Origin: Sapria himalayana
Taxonomy: Eukaryota; Streptophyta; Magnoliopsida; Malpighiales; Rafflesiaceae
Direction of reading: 5' to 3'
Assembly (NCBI GenBank): GCA_029783825.1
Contig: JAREIK010000343.1
Coordinates: 1 to 64,000, forward strand
Length of the DNA stretch: 64,000 bases
In this document: positions 40,101 to 46,921 of the stretch, in pieces
How the letters are laid out: every line of letters begins with the position of its first letter
Numbering within the stretch: position 1 is the first letter of the stretch
Made by a program: the position numbers and the translations under genes
The notes under the pieces: model-generated
Databases searched by the model: none
What the model saw: the letters and a program-made list of their open reading frames with translations, nothing else
Told to the model about the DNA's origin: nothing

Positions 40101-43100
40101 TCGGGTGATCTTGGGGTAGGATTCCTGACTTGTGTGCTGCAAAACATGCAGCACAATACAACTTCCATGTCAACCTATGTGGACTGATTTCAGCCCGACT
40201 TACCAACCTAGGCTAGCTTAGAATGAACTAGGCTAGCTTAGAATGAACTAGGCTAGTTTGAAATGAACTCAAAATAGTATAGGTTCCTACCATGCCTAGT
40301 ACAATAATATGTCGGGTTGGGCATAGCCCAACCGGCCTAGCATGACCCACTATAACCCAGGAAATCAATGAGCCAACGGCCCTTGCTGGCCTGGCATGGC
40401 CCCTTGAACACCTCTAGCTTGAAGGGTTCCTTAATGTAATAAAGTTAAGTTTGATTTTTTTAGCTTATTATATTTATTTTTTTGTTTTAGTCAGAATGGA
40501 AGCATCCAACATATGAGCTGCTCCAACTTGAATATGTAGATCTTATTGTGATTTTTAAATTTTAGAATTAATGATAATCAAATCATTTTCCACCTCTCTC
40601 CTCTACACTCTTTTATCATCTCTCTCTCTCTCCCTCTCCTTTTTCCCAAAACCCTAGAAGTGTTAAGCTTGAATAGTGATTAATTAAATTAAATCTTTGT
40701 ATTTGTTGTATACGGTGTGTTTTGATAATATATTTATATGATCAAATATTTTTGTTTTAATATTTGCTTGTAAGTACATGAAAGAAAATATTAAGAAGCT
40801 AGAAATGCAGCAGTAATATAATAATGGAGATTAGTGAGCAGAAAAAATTTTTGGAGCAGAGTCTTACCTGTCCGATAATCCGACCCGCTCCGATTAATTA
40901 AACCGAACAATTTTTAATATAAAATATTTTGTATTTTATTTTTTTGGGTTATTGTTTTTACGATCTAGAACTGTTCAGCTTCTCTCTCTCTCTGTACTAT
41001 TTATCACGACTGTTTCTGTGTTGCACATACTGTAAGACTTCTGATTTTAGTTTAATATGCAACACATAATCATTTTTTGGTGAATGTAGCTAGTCATGCT
41101 GAACGACTAGAGAACCACGTTATTTCATACATTTCTGTTATGGTTTCTATTTTGTTTTTATTATCTAATACTTGAATTGTGGATTGGGTATATATCATTT
41201 ATTATTTTTAATATTTTTTCTTCTTCTGTATCTTAAAATCACAACTATCGAAACGCAATTGCCCAACAGTATTGAATATTTCAACATATATGATATATTG
41301 TGGCTTTATGTATTTTTATATATTAATGATGTACTTAAGCTTTATGTATTCCTTATTTATGTATGACTAGACCTGAGAGCTTGGGTTGCTTCAAAGTATT
41401 GATACTTAAGATTAACATATTTGTAGTTATCAGTTTATTGGACTCATCAATGTATTTGCACTTATCATCAAAAAAATTATATTTGCATAAATATCATAAC
41501 ATGCAAAATAGTTATAGGGCTCTATCTGTCTATGCCAACTCCTGATTTTTAAATAGCTTTCGGCGAGATTTTTTTGCGCATCATTTTTGTTCAATAGTTA
41601 TCGGCAAGATATTTTTTGTTTGAACACTATGACAAAAAATTAAATACAATTGTTTACACATATAACTCAACCAAATTCCAAATACACTAGGGAATAATAT
41701 TGTTTTATTCCTAATACACAAGAGTAATTATTTTCACTCTTCCCACTTTACCTTTTATTTCACTTTTATTTCTCCATCAAGAGATTTTGAGCAACAATTA
41801 AGAAAGGAATAAGAATGACTAAAATTATAAATGAAATTGAGATATAAAGTATCAAAGCAAGGAGCTGAACAGCAACCCCCTTCTAATATTACAAAGTGAC
41901 TTATGCCCTCCTTTTTTTGACAAAAAAATTATGTTGCAACATCCACAACATTTCTAACGCACGAGCATGTGTTATGTTAATTGTCCTAAACCAAGCATCT
42001 GCATGATGAGATTAAAATTTTCTATGAAAATGTTGAACAATGTAACAATTGACATTTTCAAATTACTATAAAAATTCATGTATTGTATTGATTTACATTT
42101 GATGTTGTTTGGATGAGATTTACTGTGAATCATTAAATTTTCATATTCATTTATGGTACCCACCAGCATGTCATGTGGGAGCAACAAACATCTATACATA
42201 AATTTGTGCTGACAATCACCCACATGTAGGGTAGTAACCAAGCCGAGCTGCTCGCGAGCTGCTCGGCGTTCGGCTCATTTGAAGCTCGCTCGAACTCGTT
42301 TATTAAGTTAAACGAGCAACCCGAGTATCATTTTGAGGCTCGTAAGTTAAATGAGCCAAGCCCGAGCACCCTCAAACTCGGCTCGTCAGCTCGTAAACAG
42401 GCTCGTGAATAACTTGTGCGCATGCTCATTAACCAGGCTCGTGAACAAGCTCGAGCCTACTCCTTTAAAATAGAGCCAAGCCGAGCCTGCCTAATACTCG
42501 GCTCTACTCGGCTCGGTTAGACCCCTACCCACATGAGCTTAATATTAGTAATTGGTATCTGATTCTTAACACAAGAAGTATGGAATTCATCCAACAAGTT
42601 TTCCATTATCAATGTGTGAAACTTAATGAGGATGCCAATTGTCATAGTTCTTTGGTATCTTGATCTTGCCAGGCTTGGATCGAGTGGGATGCCAATTGTC
42701 ACAGTTCGCTGGTGCTTGTTAATCGAAAGTAACCATTTCGCAATGAACCACTAAATTATAGAATAGAGAAGCAAGGCAATTCAATCTCTTCCATACGTAA
42801 CAACGAGAATAGTGTAGCTTTTCAATCGTCGAGCGGAAAAGTAAAATAAACAAATAAGTAACAGTCCTCTTTCAAGTTGCTAAGCTTGGATGCAATAAAA
42901 GTCTGCGATAATTACCATTTTAAGGGCAAGCCGTTGTAGTCAAACCAGACAGCGCCCTGTACAGGAGGCAGCACCAATGACAAATAAAGCTTTATCGAGG
43001 GAAGAAGAAGAGGCAGGTATCCTATGCGAGGCACTAGGATGTGGACTGGAGGAGGCGGTGGAAGGACCGTCACTTCGGACTCGTGGAGGTGAACTTGAAG

Positions 43101-43139
43101 AGGAATCGCACCTTCCCAGACGTACTTCATTGCCTCCAT
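14475..43139 (-). CDS. ATG5: Autophagy protein ATG5, partial gene: exons 1-5 with giant introns
   Basis: ATG5 is covalently joined to ATG12 and, with ATG16, forms the complex that promotes lipidation of ATG8 on the growing autophagosome membrane. Five exons join in frame to about 203 residues. They cover the N-terminal ubiquitin-like fold (VWEGAIPLQVHLH, PRIGYLPLL, WFDYNGLPLKW, YIPTGVLFDLLC, VHFRGYP), the helical region (SLKEADYNINGN, MSQSDQLELW) and the linker (ISSKLKLG). The lysine in SLKEAD (K126) aligns with the known ATG12-acceptor lysine (K130 in human ATG5). Plant ATG5 is about 340-380 residues, so the second ubiquitin-like domain is missing. Introns 1-4 are 6026, 4703, 9191 and 8135 bp. 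Donors are GT except intron 4, which begins AT; acceptors are AG. No stop codon interrupts the joined frame. It may be a working gene whose last exons lie left of the window, or a copy broken downstream. Confidence 0.92.
14985..15140 (-). repeat. Dispersed SINE-like repeat (copy 3)
   Basis: Matches 3905-3980 (acaagactcccacttagtat, then gaagagattaacatctcc). On the minus strand it includes GGGTTCGAAAC, a good match to the pol III B box. It lies in ATG5 intron 4, in the sense direction of the gene. Confidence 0.5.
15401..15874. mobile_element. hAT-type MITE, TAGAGGTGTCAA family (copy 3, eroded)
   Basis: The ends tagcgtgtgtcaaac and gttgaaaccttta are mutated forms of the family termini. The interior has GTGCCGGGCCG and GGCCCAGGCACGGC words and an AAACCCGAATTTAAAAAAAA block like the copy at 37990. 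The flanking octamers do not match, so the target duplication has decayed or the ends are slightly off. Open frames at 15612-15994 come from its GC-rich interior. It lies in ATG5 intron 4. Confidence 0.75.
17022..17054. repeat. (TA)n microsatellite
   Basis: About 16 uninterrupted TA units. A similar run lies at 18687-18711. Confidence 0.95.
17165..17330 (+). repeat. LTR-like dispersed repeat (copy 1)
   Basis: The word tggagcatcgaacatataag followed by ttgtctcaaaata, preceded by T-rich sequence, matches 40440-40560 (ggaagcatccaacatatgag). Weaker relatives lie at 32263, 36185 and 39925. Terminal repeats and a primer site are not visible, so the class is uncertain. Confidence 0.4.
18687..18711. 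repeat. (AT)n microsatellite
   Basis: About 12 uninterrupted AT units in ATG5 intron 4. Confidence 0.95.
19870..20090. mobile_element. GC-rich MITE-like island, decayed
   Basis: An isolated island of CCTAGGCCCTTAGGCTAGG and GGCTAGCCTAG words in AT-rich intron. It resembles the interiors of the TAGAGGTGTCAA-family copies. The ends tagggcacga (19874) and tgctcaccta (20072) could be eroded inverted repeats (7 of 10 match), but the octamers outside them do not agree. Confidence 0.45.
21129..21751. mobile_element. GC-rich MITE-like region, decayed or two nested copies
   Basis: Begins tagatgtgataaac, close to tagaggtgtcaaac. It contains GGCATGGCAAGGCACAAC and AGCACGACCCGAGC words and ends near ggcattcatca. 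An AT-rich middle (about 21400-21590) separates two GC-richer parts, so this may be two elements. No target duplication could be matched. The 93-codon minus-strand frame at 21111-21392 derives from it. Confidence 0.5.
22068..22097. repeat. (TG)n microsatellite
   Basis: About 14 TG units in ATG5 intron 4. Confidence 0.95.
22751..22838 (-). CDS. ATG5: ATG5 exon 4, followed by a non-canonical AT donor
   Basis: 88 bp; the acceptor is ttttgcag. It encodes ADYNINGNCKNVMQMSQSDQ then LELWNSVKH plus the first base of a glycine codon. Joined to exon 5 this gives LELWNSVKHGNFDMHRRISS, matching the pattern of plant ATG5. The intron starts atatttaaaa, so the donor dinucleotide is AT. The only nearby GT (tct|gtgaaac, exon end 22761) would end the exon in phase 0 and put exon 5 out of frame. 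Reading through reaches TAA two codons later. The exon end is fixed by homology and frame, not by a consensus donor. Confidence 0.86.
23457..23468 (+). other. Retrotransposon primer-binding site (tRNA-iMet type)
   Basis: tggtatcagagc is the standard copia primer-binding site, complementary to the 3' end of initiator tRNA-Met. It follows ctaca, the expected CA end of a 5' LTR. The T-rich sequence upstream (about 23220-23456) is probably that LTR, but I could not fix its TG start or find a second LTR. The minisatellite follows about 330 bp later and no gag or pol frame is seen, so this is a non-autonomous or truncated element, antisense in ATG5 intron 3. Confidence 0.75.
23620..23785 (+). repeat. 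Short degenerate repeat of GCAGTGTTGG-type words
   Basis: Words such as gcagtgttggtgtcgac, gcagtgttagcgtcagc and atagtgttggcttcgat recur at about 17-20 base steps. The block leads into the 29/30-bp minisatellite and belongs to the same TG-rich island. Confidence 0.6.
23797..24366 (+). repeat. 29/30-bp minisatellite
   Basis: About 19 direct units of the form gcagcgagcatgaaag + (t/c)gtaacagtgtgt. The first third (to about 24010) is mainly 30-bp units (gttaaca); the rest is mainly 29-bp units (gtaaca). One lost base per unit shifts the frame each time, so open frames cycle through all three phases. This yields a 268-codon minus-strand frame (24503-23697) with a 29-residue super-repeat (LAAHTVTLSCSLHTLL...), which I take as an artefact. 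There are no spacers, so it is not CRISPR-like. It lies within the retrotransposon-like island of ATG5 intron 3. Confidence 0.93.
24486..24862. repeat. Dispersed AAGGCGC-type plant repeat
   Basis: Starts cagttttaaaaagcac and ends ctttcacaacta. The ends are roughly inverted (YAGTTKTRAAAG). The inside carries AAGCGCACCAAGGAGC, AAGGCGCACATAAGGCG and GAAGGCGAGGCGC words around an AT-rich middle. This kind of GGCGC-rich element is widespread in plant introns. Fragments of the same family lie near 30520-30610 and 35112-35215. No matching target duplication was found. Confidence 0.6.
25140..25690 (-). repeat. Inverted homologous segment, copy A (pairs with 40800-41360)
   Basis: Read on the minus strand: gaatttttggagtagaacct, a CCTACCCGCTTCG block, attaaatcgaaaaatt, a TC-rich stretch, actgtaagaac, tttttttggtgaatgtag, then gaaatcacaaacgtggaag and gaattgcctaacatattt. 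The same order with clear homology occurs on the plus strand at 40800-41360. The last block reads EITNVEAELPNIFEDAKM, suggesting a coding exon after a TC-rich leader and an intron-like spacer. Neither the protein nor the element class is recognised. It lies in ATG5 intron 3. Confidence 0.65.
26155..26330. repeat. Degenerate GATATATC-word cluster
   Basis: The words ggatatatcag, gatatatcaa and tatatcgatttt recur about every 20-30 bases, as in subterminal regions of some plant DNA transposons. No ends or duplications identified. Confidence 0.45.
26565..26790 (-). repeat. Dispersed SINE-like repeat (copy 4)
   Basis: Shares ttatcatcacatcaag and tttctaggtgattagtta with the flanks of satellite array 1. 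The minus strand includes CGGGTTTGAGACTC, a B-box-like word. It lies in ATG5 intron 3. Confidence 0.55.
26791..29760. other. ATG5 intron 3 filling, nothing recognised
   Basis: Uniformly AT-rich. Frames at 27683-27925 and 28405-28635 have low-complexity composition and no family resemblance. No RNA gene or clear transposon end seen. Confidence 0.5.
29761..29945 (+). mobile_element. tRNA-derived SINE
   Basis: A GC-richer block beginning near ctcatagggagcttagctgt (A-box-like gcttagctgttcaaaa). About 35 bases later comes gtcacgagtttaagtctta (B-box-like gagtttaagtct, cf. GGTTCRANNCY). It then has gtgggggatactggagata and a unique body ending ttgaagcccttggttctcaa. A TA-rich simple tail follows, as in many plant SINEs. 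It is antisense in ATG5 intron 3. The boxes are degenerate, so this is an old copy. Confidence 0.6.
29946..32029. other. ATG5 intron 3 filling with fragments of repeats
   Basis: TA-rich tract at 29940-29990 and (TA)n at 30505-30521. An AAGGCG-family fragment lies at 30520-30610 (ataaggcactctcctagg, aaggataaggcatg). A plus-strand frame at 31541-31780 (EQSHDEWAFYFSHVNQVQQV in its middle) has better composition than its surroundings but no recognised family. The frame at 31932-32117 is the antisense shadow of ATG5 exon 3. Confidence 0.5.
32030..32119 (-). CDS. ATG5: ATG5 exon 3, with the ATG12-acceptor lysine
   Basis: 90 bp, phase 0 to phase 0; acceptor tttttcag, donor gttggt. It encodes 30 residues beginning VHFRGYPSDLLIPCEGEES and ending VKWSFINSLKE. 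The [VI]HFRGYP strand and KW..[IV]NSLKE helix are near-universal in plant ATG5. The lysine in SLKE is residue 126 of this model. By alignment on the KEAD motif it corresponds to human K130, the site conjugated to the C-terminal glycine of ATG12, so the key catalytic target is present. Confidence 0.95.
32263..32505 (+). repeat. LTR-like dispersed repeat (copy 2)
   Basis: T-rich start, tcgagagcactcaacttgaa and gggtatcccaaatt, then (TATAT)n at 32353-32397, tttctcaaattaataaaa and cctaaccctaatcc. It follows the same order as 36185-36395. Probably old solo LTRs; the terminal dinucleotides are not clear. Confidence 0.5.
33300..33697. mobile_element. hAT-type MITE, TAGAGGTGTCAA family (copy 4)
   Basis: 398 bp. 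The left end tagaaatatcaaacgg is mutated and the right end ccggttgacacctcta is intact. An exact 8-bp target duplication, ctattagt, lies at 33292-33299 and 33698-33705. The interior is GC-rich (GGGCCGGCCC, GGCACGGCCCG). Overlapping frames of 74-96 codons at 33237-33735 on both strands come from it and are not genes. It lies in ATG5 intron 2. Confidence 0.95.
34010..34560 (+). pseudogene. Ty1/copia gag-protease fragment
   Basis: Antisense in ATG5 intron 2. SHSQESCKKLHSGLQK (from 34024) matches the copia nucleocapsid knuckle pattern GH[ST]xExCWKLHGxP. A linker follows with ATLIFPRNEYAKL. LLVVELRANH (near 34268) occupies the place of WVVDSGANH, so the aspartic-protease motif DSGA reads ELRA and is dead. 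Further on, LHASKL and VNYFTKNKILTLFLFNYFY resemble copia LHVPKL and the pre-integrase strand, with stops between. No integrase, reverse transcriptase or LTR is attached. The copia copy at 44.3-48.2 kb is a separate element fragment. Confidence 0.72.
35112..35215. repeat. AAGGCG-family repeat fragment
   Basis: gacacaccgaggcacaaaa, then agccttaaggagtaaggc and ataaggcatgtgctttttt, related to 24486-24560. One end only. Confidence 0.45.
35216..36184. other. ATG5 intron 2 filling, nothing recognised
   Basis: AT-rich. The 67-codon plus frame at 35440-35643 is T-rich and hydrophobic without family resemblance. Confidence 0.5.
36185..36395 (+). repeat. LTR-like dispersed repeat (copy 3)
   Basis: tgttaaggtttggcttatct, then tttgagaactcaacttgtaa, cttccacaaatc, an ATATAT stretch, ttcaaattaataaaattt and cctaaatcctaaccctgac. 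The order matches 32263-32505. The TG start at 36188 would suit an LTR; no primer site follows. Confidence 0.5.
36823..36889 (-). CDS. ATG5: ATG5 exon 2
   Basis: 67 bp. The acceptor is acatag; the first base completes the tryptophan codon begun in exon 1 (TG|G), giving LPLKW-YIPTGVLFDLLC. It continues PQPERPWNLM and ends at the donor gtataatt in phase 0. YIP[TI]GVL[FY]DLLC and PERPWNL are hallmark plant ATG5 segments of the first ubiquitin-like domain. It is too short to appear as an open frame and sits between 4.7-kb and 6.0-kb introns. Confidence 0.95.
37990..38475. mobile_element. hAT-type MITE, TAGAGGTGTCAA family (copy 5)
   Basis: 486 bp, with ends tagaggtgtcaaac and gttgacaccttta. Inside are GTGTCGGGCC words and three near-copies of an AACCCTAATTTAAAAAAAAA block (about 38150-38265). 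The flanking octamers aggaaaag and caaaaaag agree at only 5 of 8 positions, so the duplication has decayed. It lies in ATG5 intron 1. Confidence 0.88.
38484..39920. other. ATG5 intron 1 filling, nothing recognised
   Basis: AT-rich, no frames of note, no transposon ends identified. The stretch 36890-37989 is likewise without a recognised feature. Confidence 0.5.
39925..40040 (+). repeat. LTR-like dispersed repeat (copy 4, partial)
   Basis: gtctgagagaactagagatg, taggttgttccaaatcatat and a TATATA stretch parallel the middle of the copies at 32.3 and 36.2 kb. Confidence 0.4.
40160..40416. mobile_element. TAGAGGTGTCAA-family MITE remnant (right end clear)
   Basis: The right end ttgaacacctcta (40416) and GGCCTGGCATGGCCCC words belong to the family. 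The left end may be ccatgtcaacctatg near 40165. A short direct repeat, aactaggctagcttagaatg, lies inside near 40208. The right flank gcttgaag was not found at the left, so the limits are approximate. Confidence 0.6.
40430..40660 (+). repeat. LTR-like dispersed repeat (copy 5)
   Basis: T-rich start, ggaagcatccaacatatgag, ctgctccaacttgaata, then a (TC)n run near 40617-40637 and cccaaaaccctagaag. It matches 17165-17330 most closely and ends like the copies at 32.3 and 36.2 kb. Confidence 0.45.
40800..41360 (+). repeat. Inverted homologous segment, copy B (pairs with 25140-25690)
   Basis: Plus-strand order: aatttttggagcagagtctt, ccgacccgctccgattaatt, aaaccgaacaattttt, TC-rich run, actgtaagacttc, ttttttggtgaatgtag, aaaatcacaactatcgaaac and caattgcccaacagtattga. 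Homology with copy A stops near 41340. The exon-like block reads KITTIETQLPNSIEYFNIYD against EITNVEAELPNIFEDAKM in copy A. It lies in ATG5 intron 1, antisense to the gene. Confidence 0.65.
41361..42218. other. ATG5 intron 1 filling
   Basis: No recognised feature. The 89-codon minus frame at 41972-42241 runs into the MITE at 42227 and is not supported. Confidence 0.45.
42227..42527. mobile_element. hAT-type MITE, GAGCTCG/AGCCGAG family
   Basis: 301 bp. The left end is tagggtagtaaccaagccga; the right end is ctcggttagacccccta-like (ggttagacccct, then a). The inverted termini share TAGGG...TAACC[AG]AGCCGAG. An exact 8-bp target duplication, cccacatg, lies at 42219-42226 and 42528-42535. The inside repeats gctcgtgaa, gagctgctcg and aactcggctcg. 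It belongs to a different family from the TAGAGGTGTCAA MITEs and shares only their octamer duplication. It sits about 390 bp inside intron 1 from exon 1. Confidence 0.95.
42536..42915. other. 5' end of ATG5 intron 1
   Basis: Holds two direct copies of gatgccaattgtca(t/c)agttc at 42630 and 42688. The 61-codon minus frame at 42517-42702 spans both and is not recognised as coding. Confidence 0.45.
42916..43139 (-). CDS. ATG5: ATG5 exon 1 with start codon
   Basis: 224 bp, 75 residues counting the split tryptophan. It starts MEAMKYVWEGAIPLQVHLHE. A proline run (LPPPPPVHILVPRIGYLPLL) follows, then WFDYNGLPLKW at the donor gtaatt. VWEGAIPLQ[VI]HLH, PRIGYLPLL and WF[DE]Y.G.PLKW are diagnostic of plant ATG5 and form the membrane-proximal helix and first ubiquitin-like strands. 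The first ATG (43139) is chosen because known plant proteins begin only a few residues before KYVW; a second ATG lies three codons on. The composition is clearly less AT-rich than the introns. Confidence 0.95.
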
Positions 43140-43254
43140 TTCTCGCAGCCTAACCTAACCTCGATTTTTTTCGTTCAGAGGACACTACCGTTCAAATGAA
43201 ACCAAGTGATTTATTTATTAGGGTTCCGAGGCCGACAGATTTTTATTTAAAAAA

Positions 43255-43261
43255 TTATATA
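43255..43261 (-). promoter_or_regulatory. Candidate TATA box of ATG5
   Basis: TATATAA on the minus strand, about 116 bp before the start codon, would place transcription start near 43225. Between them lies a moderately GC-richer leader (cctctgaacg, aggttaggttaggctgcg on the minus strand). Position and sequence fit a plant promoter, but in AT-rich DNA such a match can arise by chance. Confidence 0.4.
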
Positions 43262-43639
43262 ACAAAAAAATGATTAAATTACTATTTCTCAAAATAGTAA
43301 ACTCGATATATTTAATGAACAAATTTTTAATTATGATAGATTAGGATATATATATATACTTGTCCAATAGGATACGAATAAAAAATAATTACCCTAAATA
43401 GTGAGCAAGATTATGATAATTAATCTTGAGTATAATTTATTTGAAAATACCAAATATACCCTTCGATAATAAAGTATAAAAAATATCTTAGTTGCAAGCT
43501 GTGTTTTATTAATTAAGGTCATGATCGTCATTATGATCATGATTGCCGTCAGAATACAGAGGTAGACCATAATTTAATAGTAACACAGACCTTCTATCAT
43601 GGAAGACAAGTGGCTTGAGATAGTTATTCATTGAGCTCT

Positions 43640-43928
43640 CAATGGAGCCGGGTGATTTAGGAACTACGCGAGGCATTACATGATTCATGTGTTTGGCATG
43701 GCACAGCCCGATTAAGAGAAGTGCCTGGGCCAAACTCGTGTCAGCATGCAGCACAGTTTGAGCCATGCCGAGCCAGATTCCCAGCATAGTAGGTGTGGCA
43801 TGGCATGACCCAGACAAAAAACAAGCCAATTGACCGTGCCGGGCTACCCATTTTAGGGTTAAGTTGGCATGACATTACTCATGCTAAAAACTATGTAGTA
43901 CCCCAGCACAGCCCACTTGGCACCATTA
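43640..43928. mobile_element. GC-rich MITE-like island upstream of ATG5
   Basis: gtttggcatggcacagcccg, gtgccgggctaccca and cccagcacagcccacttgg resemble the TAGAGGTGTCAA-family interior; the right end ttggcaccatta is a possible eroded terminus. No duplication matched. The 106-codon minus frame at 43509-43829 derives from it. Confidence 0.5.
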
Positions 43929-45841
43929 ATTCTGCATGAATATTATCATTGTACTAGCTTCTCTAGTTCTCTCATATTGTCGATACCTTCTAAGTTACCC
44001 TTCAATAATTAGAATGGGACTTACACAAACATTATATATAACAAACATGATTTTGTCAGCATAAAGGTCACTCGAAAGCTCAATATCACAAGTTAATAAA
44101 CTATAATTAATTGTAACACCAACCTCAAACATGGAAGCCTAGAAACCAGGTAGGGTCTACTGCTAATATACCACTTCATGGCCCACTACCATTTAATATT
44201 GTAGTAGTCACCAAATTAGGTTCCTCCATTAATCCTCTTCTTCAAAAGTTTTTTCTCCCAGCATTAATAAGTTGTGCCATTAAACCATCCTCTTCTTCTA
44301 GTTTTTATTTATGACATTCTAGTTTTGGTCAAGTTTTATTATCTCCTTTAAAATATTTATCATCCTCATAGACTTTATGAAAGTTAAATTCTCGTGATAT
44401 TTATGACTGTAATAGACATAAATTAGTAAAATTTTCAGTTGTACCATTTATCAAAATTTTTTTTATTCATTCTTATTTATTTGATTTTATTCAGTATGAC
44501 CCCTAGGAGCATCCTCCTATTCACACAAAAGGATGATCTTAATATTATGTATCACTCATTGATGATCATACTCACTATTAATGGCATTGTTTAATAAAAT
44601 ATTATTTTGAATTCTTTGACAAACTATACATTTATGTGTTATTGTAAAAACTCAACACTCTACAATTATCATATGTTCGAAGTATGATATTGCCCATTTG
44701 TGATGAACATATCTCTAATAAATTTCTTGAGTTGCTTATCTCAAATGAAATAATTCATCAAACTCTACTTATAAATACTCCGTTCCATGAATGACATGAT
44801 TGCCTTACTATGTCGTGCCCATTTAACACCTCTAATTCTATCTATCACTTTGTTATAACATGACTAGATATTATCTTATTATTATTAATCATTTTTAGCG
44901 GGTTTTGCTAGCTTGTTTTCTCAAGTTTCTAGTACTTCGAAAACCCCTTCTCATATTCTTCCTCATTTTTCCTTGCATTTTATTCATAATGTTTGTTCTA
45001 ATAATATTATAGGTACTAACACTCTAGCCTCCAGAACACCTGAAGCTTCCCCTTCAATATGGTCCCTCGAGCTTCGTACAAGACTGTGGATCCACCTATA
45101 TGTTGATCCATGTGTTTATTAAGCTACGCTACAAAGTTATCATATTTTGCTTTTCTTTTTATTCCTTATCTTTTATTTCTTTTTTAGCTTCAGCTCATTC
45201 TTTCTCTAAGTATTCATCTTATAAATAGATCATTCTTGATCCACGCCGACTGTAAGTTATAAATGAAGAACTTTCTACTTTGTATAAGATAAATACTTAG
45301 GATTCAGTTTATCTACCTCCTAATAAAAGTATTGTAGTTGTCCCAAAGTATATAATATCAAGATTAATTCTGATAGATCTATCAATCAGTTCAAAGCTAG
45401 GTTAGTTATAAGAACATATTCACATTAGTATGATATGTATTATGAAGAGACTTTTCCTCTTGTTGCAAATTTGACTACTATTCAAACTCTTATTATTGTA
45501 GATTTTCTAGTTCAACATTAATATTTTTTCTCAACTTGTTAAAAATATATTTTTGAATGGGGATCCCCAAGAAAAAGTTCACATGGAGCCTCCTCCTAAT
45601 AGTTATCATGCTTCTTGCTATATTTATAAGCTAAGGAAAGTATTATATGGTCTCAAACAAGCACCTCGTGCTTGATTTGAGAAAATTCTCATTGTGATAT
45701 ACTATATTAGATTTGTTATTAGTAGTTATGATCATACTCTTTTTTTTTCACTCTCCCCCCAATCACCCCTTACAAATCTCATGATAGATGCATATGATAA
45801 ACTTCCATACTAATCAATCATCTTGGTAGTGATTGTGACCA

Positions 45842-46921
45842 TCTAGCTAAAATCACTTCAGCTATCCATCAATGGGCTGGGAAACTACTTTCAATTGCCG
45901 GCAGACTGGAACTCCTCCGCACAGTGGTCCACGGAATTGATGGCTATTGGTTCTCGATTTTTTTACTTCCTACATATATTATCAAATCTATCGAAGGAGC
46001 TTGTAGAATATTTCTTTAGGGTGCCCAACCACATGGTAGATATAGACCTAAAGCCTCCTGGGAGAAAGTATGCCTTCCTACCCATCTTGGAGGCCTTGGG
46101 CTTTTAAATATATCTACATGGAATAGAGCCTTCTTTATAAAAACTCTGTGGAGGATTAACAACAAAGAAGACTCTCTTTGGGTTAAGTTGATACACCATA
46201 TCTACTTAAAGGGTGCAAATATCTGGGAGGTGCGATGCTCAAGGGAGAATTCCCCCTTCTAGAAGAGTTTGATTTCTGTTAGAGACACTATGGTGCTTAA
46301 AGACGGCTCCACTGAGGCTGCTGGATCCTTATTAAGAATATGGGGTGAAAAAGGCAGAATCGTATGTAATCATTACCATTTTCTTGCTAATTCTCATTCC
46401 AAAACAAGGAAATCATGGGCAACCCTCATATGGACAAAAAGCATATCCCCAAGCATGCTGTCAATCTTTGGATTGCCAAGCAGGGCAAATTCTGGATCAA
46501 AGACATAATATTCACGCCCTCTAATGGCAGCTGCGAATTCTGTGGAATGGCTGAATCGTTCAAGCACCTCTTTTTTAATTGTGTGTTCTCAAAATTCATC
46601 CTTGAATTATTACAATCATGGGCTACGATCGAAGGCGACATCCTTACCCTGCCAATGGAGTTCCGAATCCTAAAAAAGAAGTATAAAGCCAAAACAGTGG
46701 AGAATAATCTTCGGAAAGCCATATTTGCTGCGATTGTTTATCACATATGAAAAGAGAGGAACAGACGATATTATGAAGCAAAAGCCACGAATGCAGATTC
46801 TTTAGTTAAGGAAATCAAAACTGAGATGTATATTATTTTCACAAGGAGCACAAGTTGCTGCCTATGCCATAGATTGTAAAGATTTTTGATAGTGTAGTTT
46901 TTATTTATCAAAAAAAAAAAA
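45842..46921 (+). mobile_element. 5'-truncated L1-type LINE inserted in the copia element
   Basis: 1,080 bp ending in poly(A) (46910-46921) and flanked by a 15-bp duplication, tagtgattgtgacca (45827-45841 and 46927-46941). It carries the C-terminal end of the LINE polyprotein: LAKITSAIHQWAGKLLSIAG, LELLRTVVHGIDGYWFSIFL, LPTHLGGLGLLN, then the reverse-transcriptase zinc-binding domain (HIPKHAVNLWIAKQGKFWIK, then CEFCGMAESFKHLFFNC near 46530). Two tryptophans are TAG (near 46017 and 46260) and there is a frameshift near 46440. 5' truncation, poly(A) and a long duplication are standard signs of target-primed insertion. It must be younger than the copia copy. Confidence 0.93.

Noticed and set aside
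43509..43829. 106-codon minus-strand frame just upstream of ATG5
   Set aside because: It overlaps a GC-rich MITE-like island with CATGGCACAGCCC words and has no recognisable domain.
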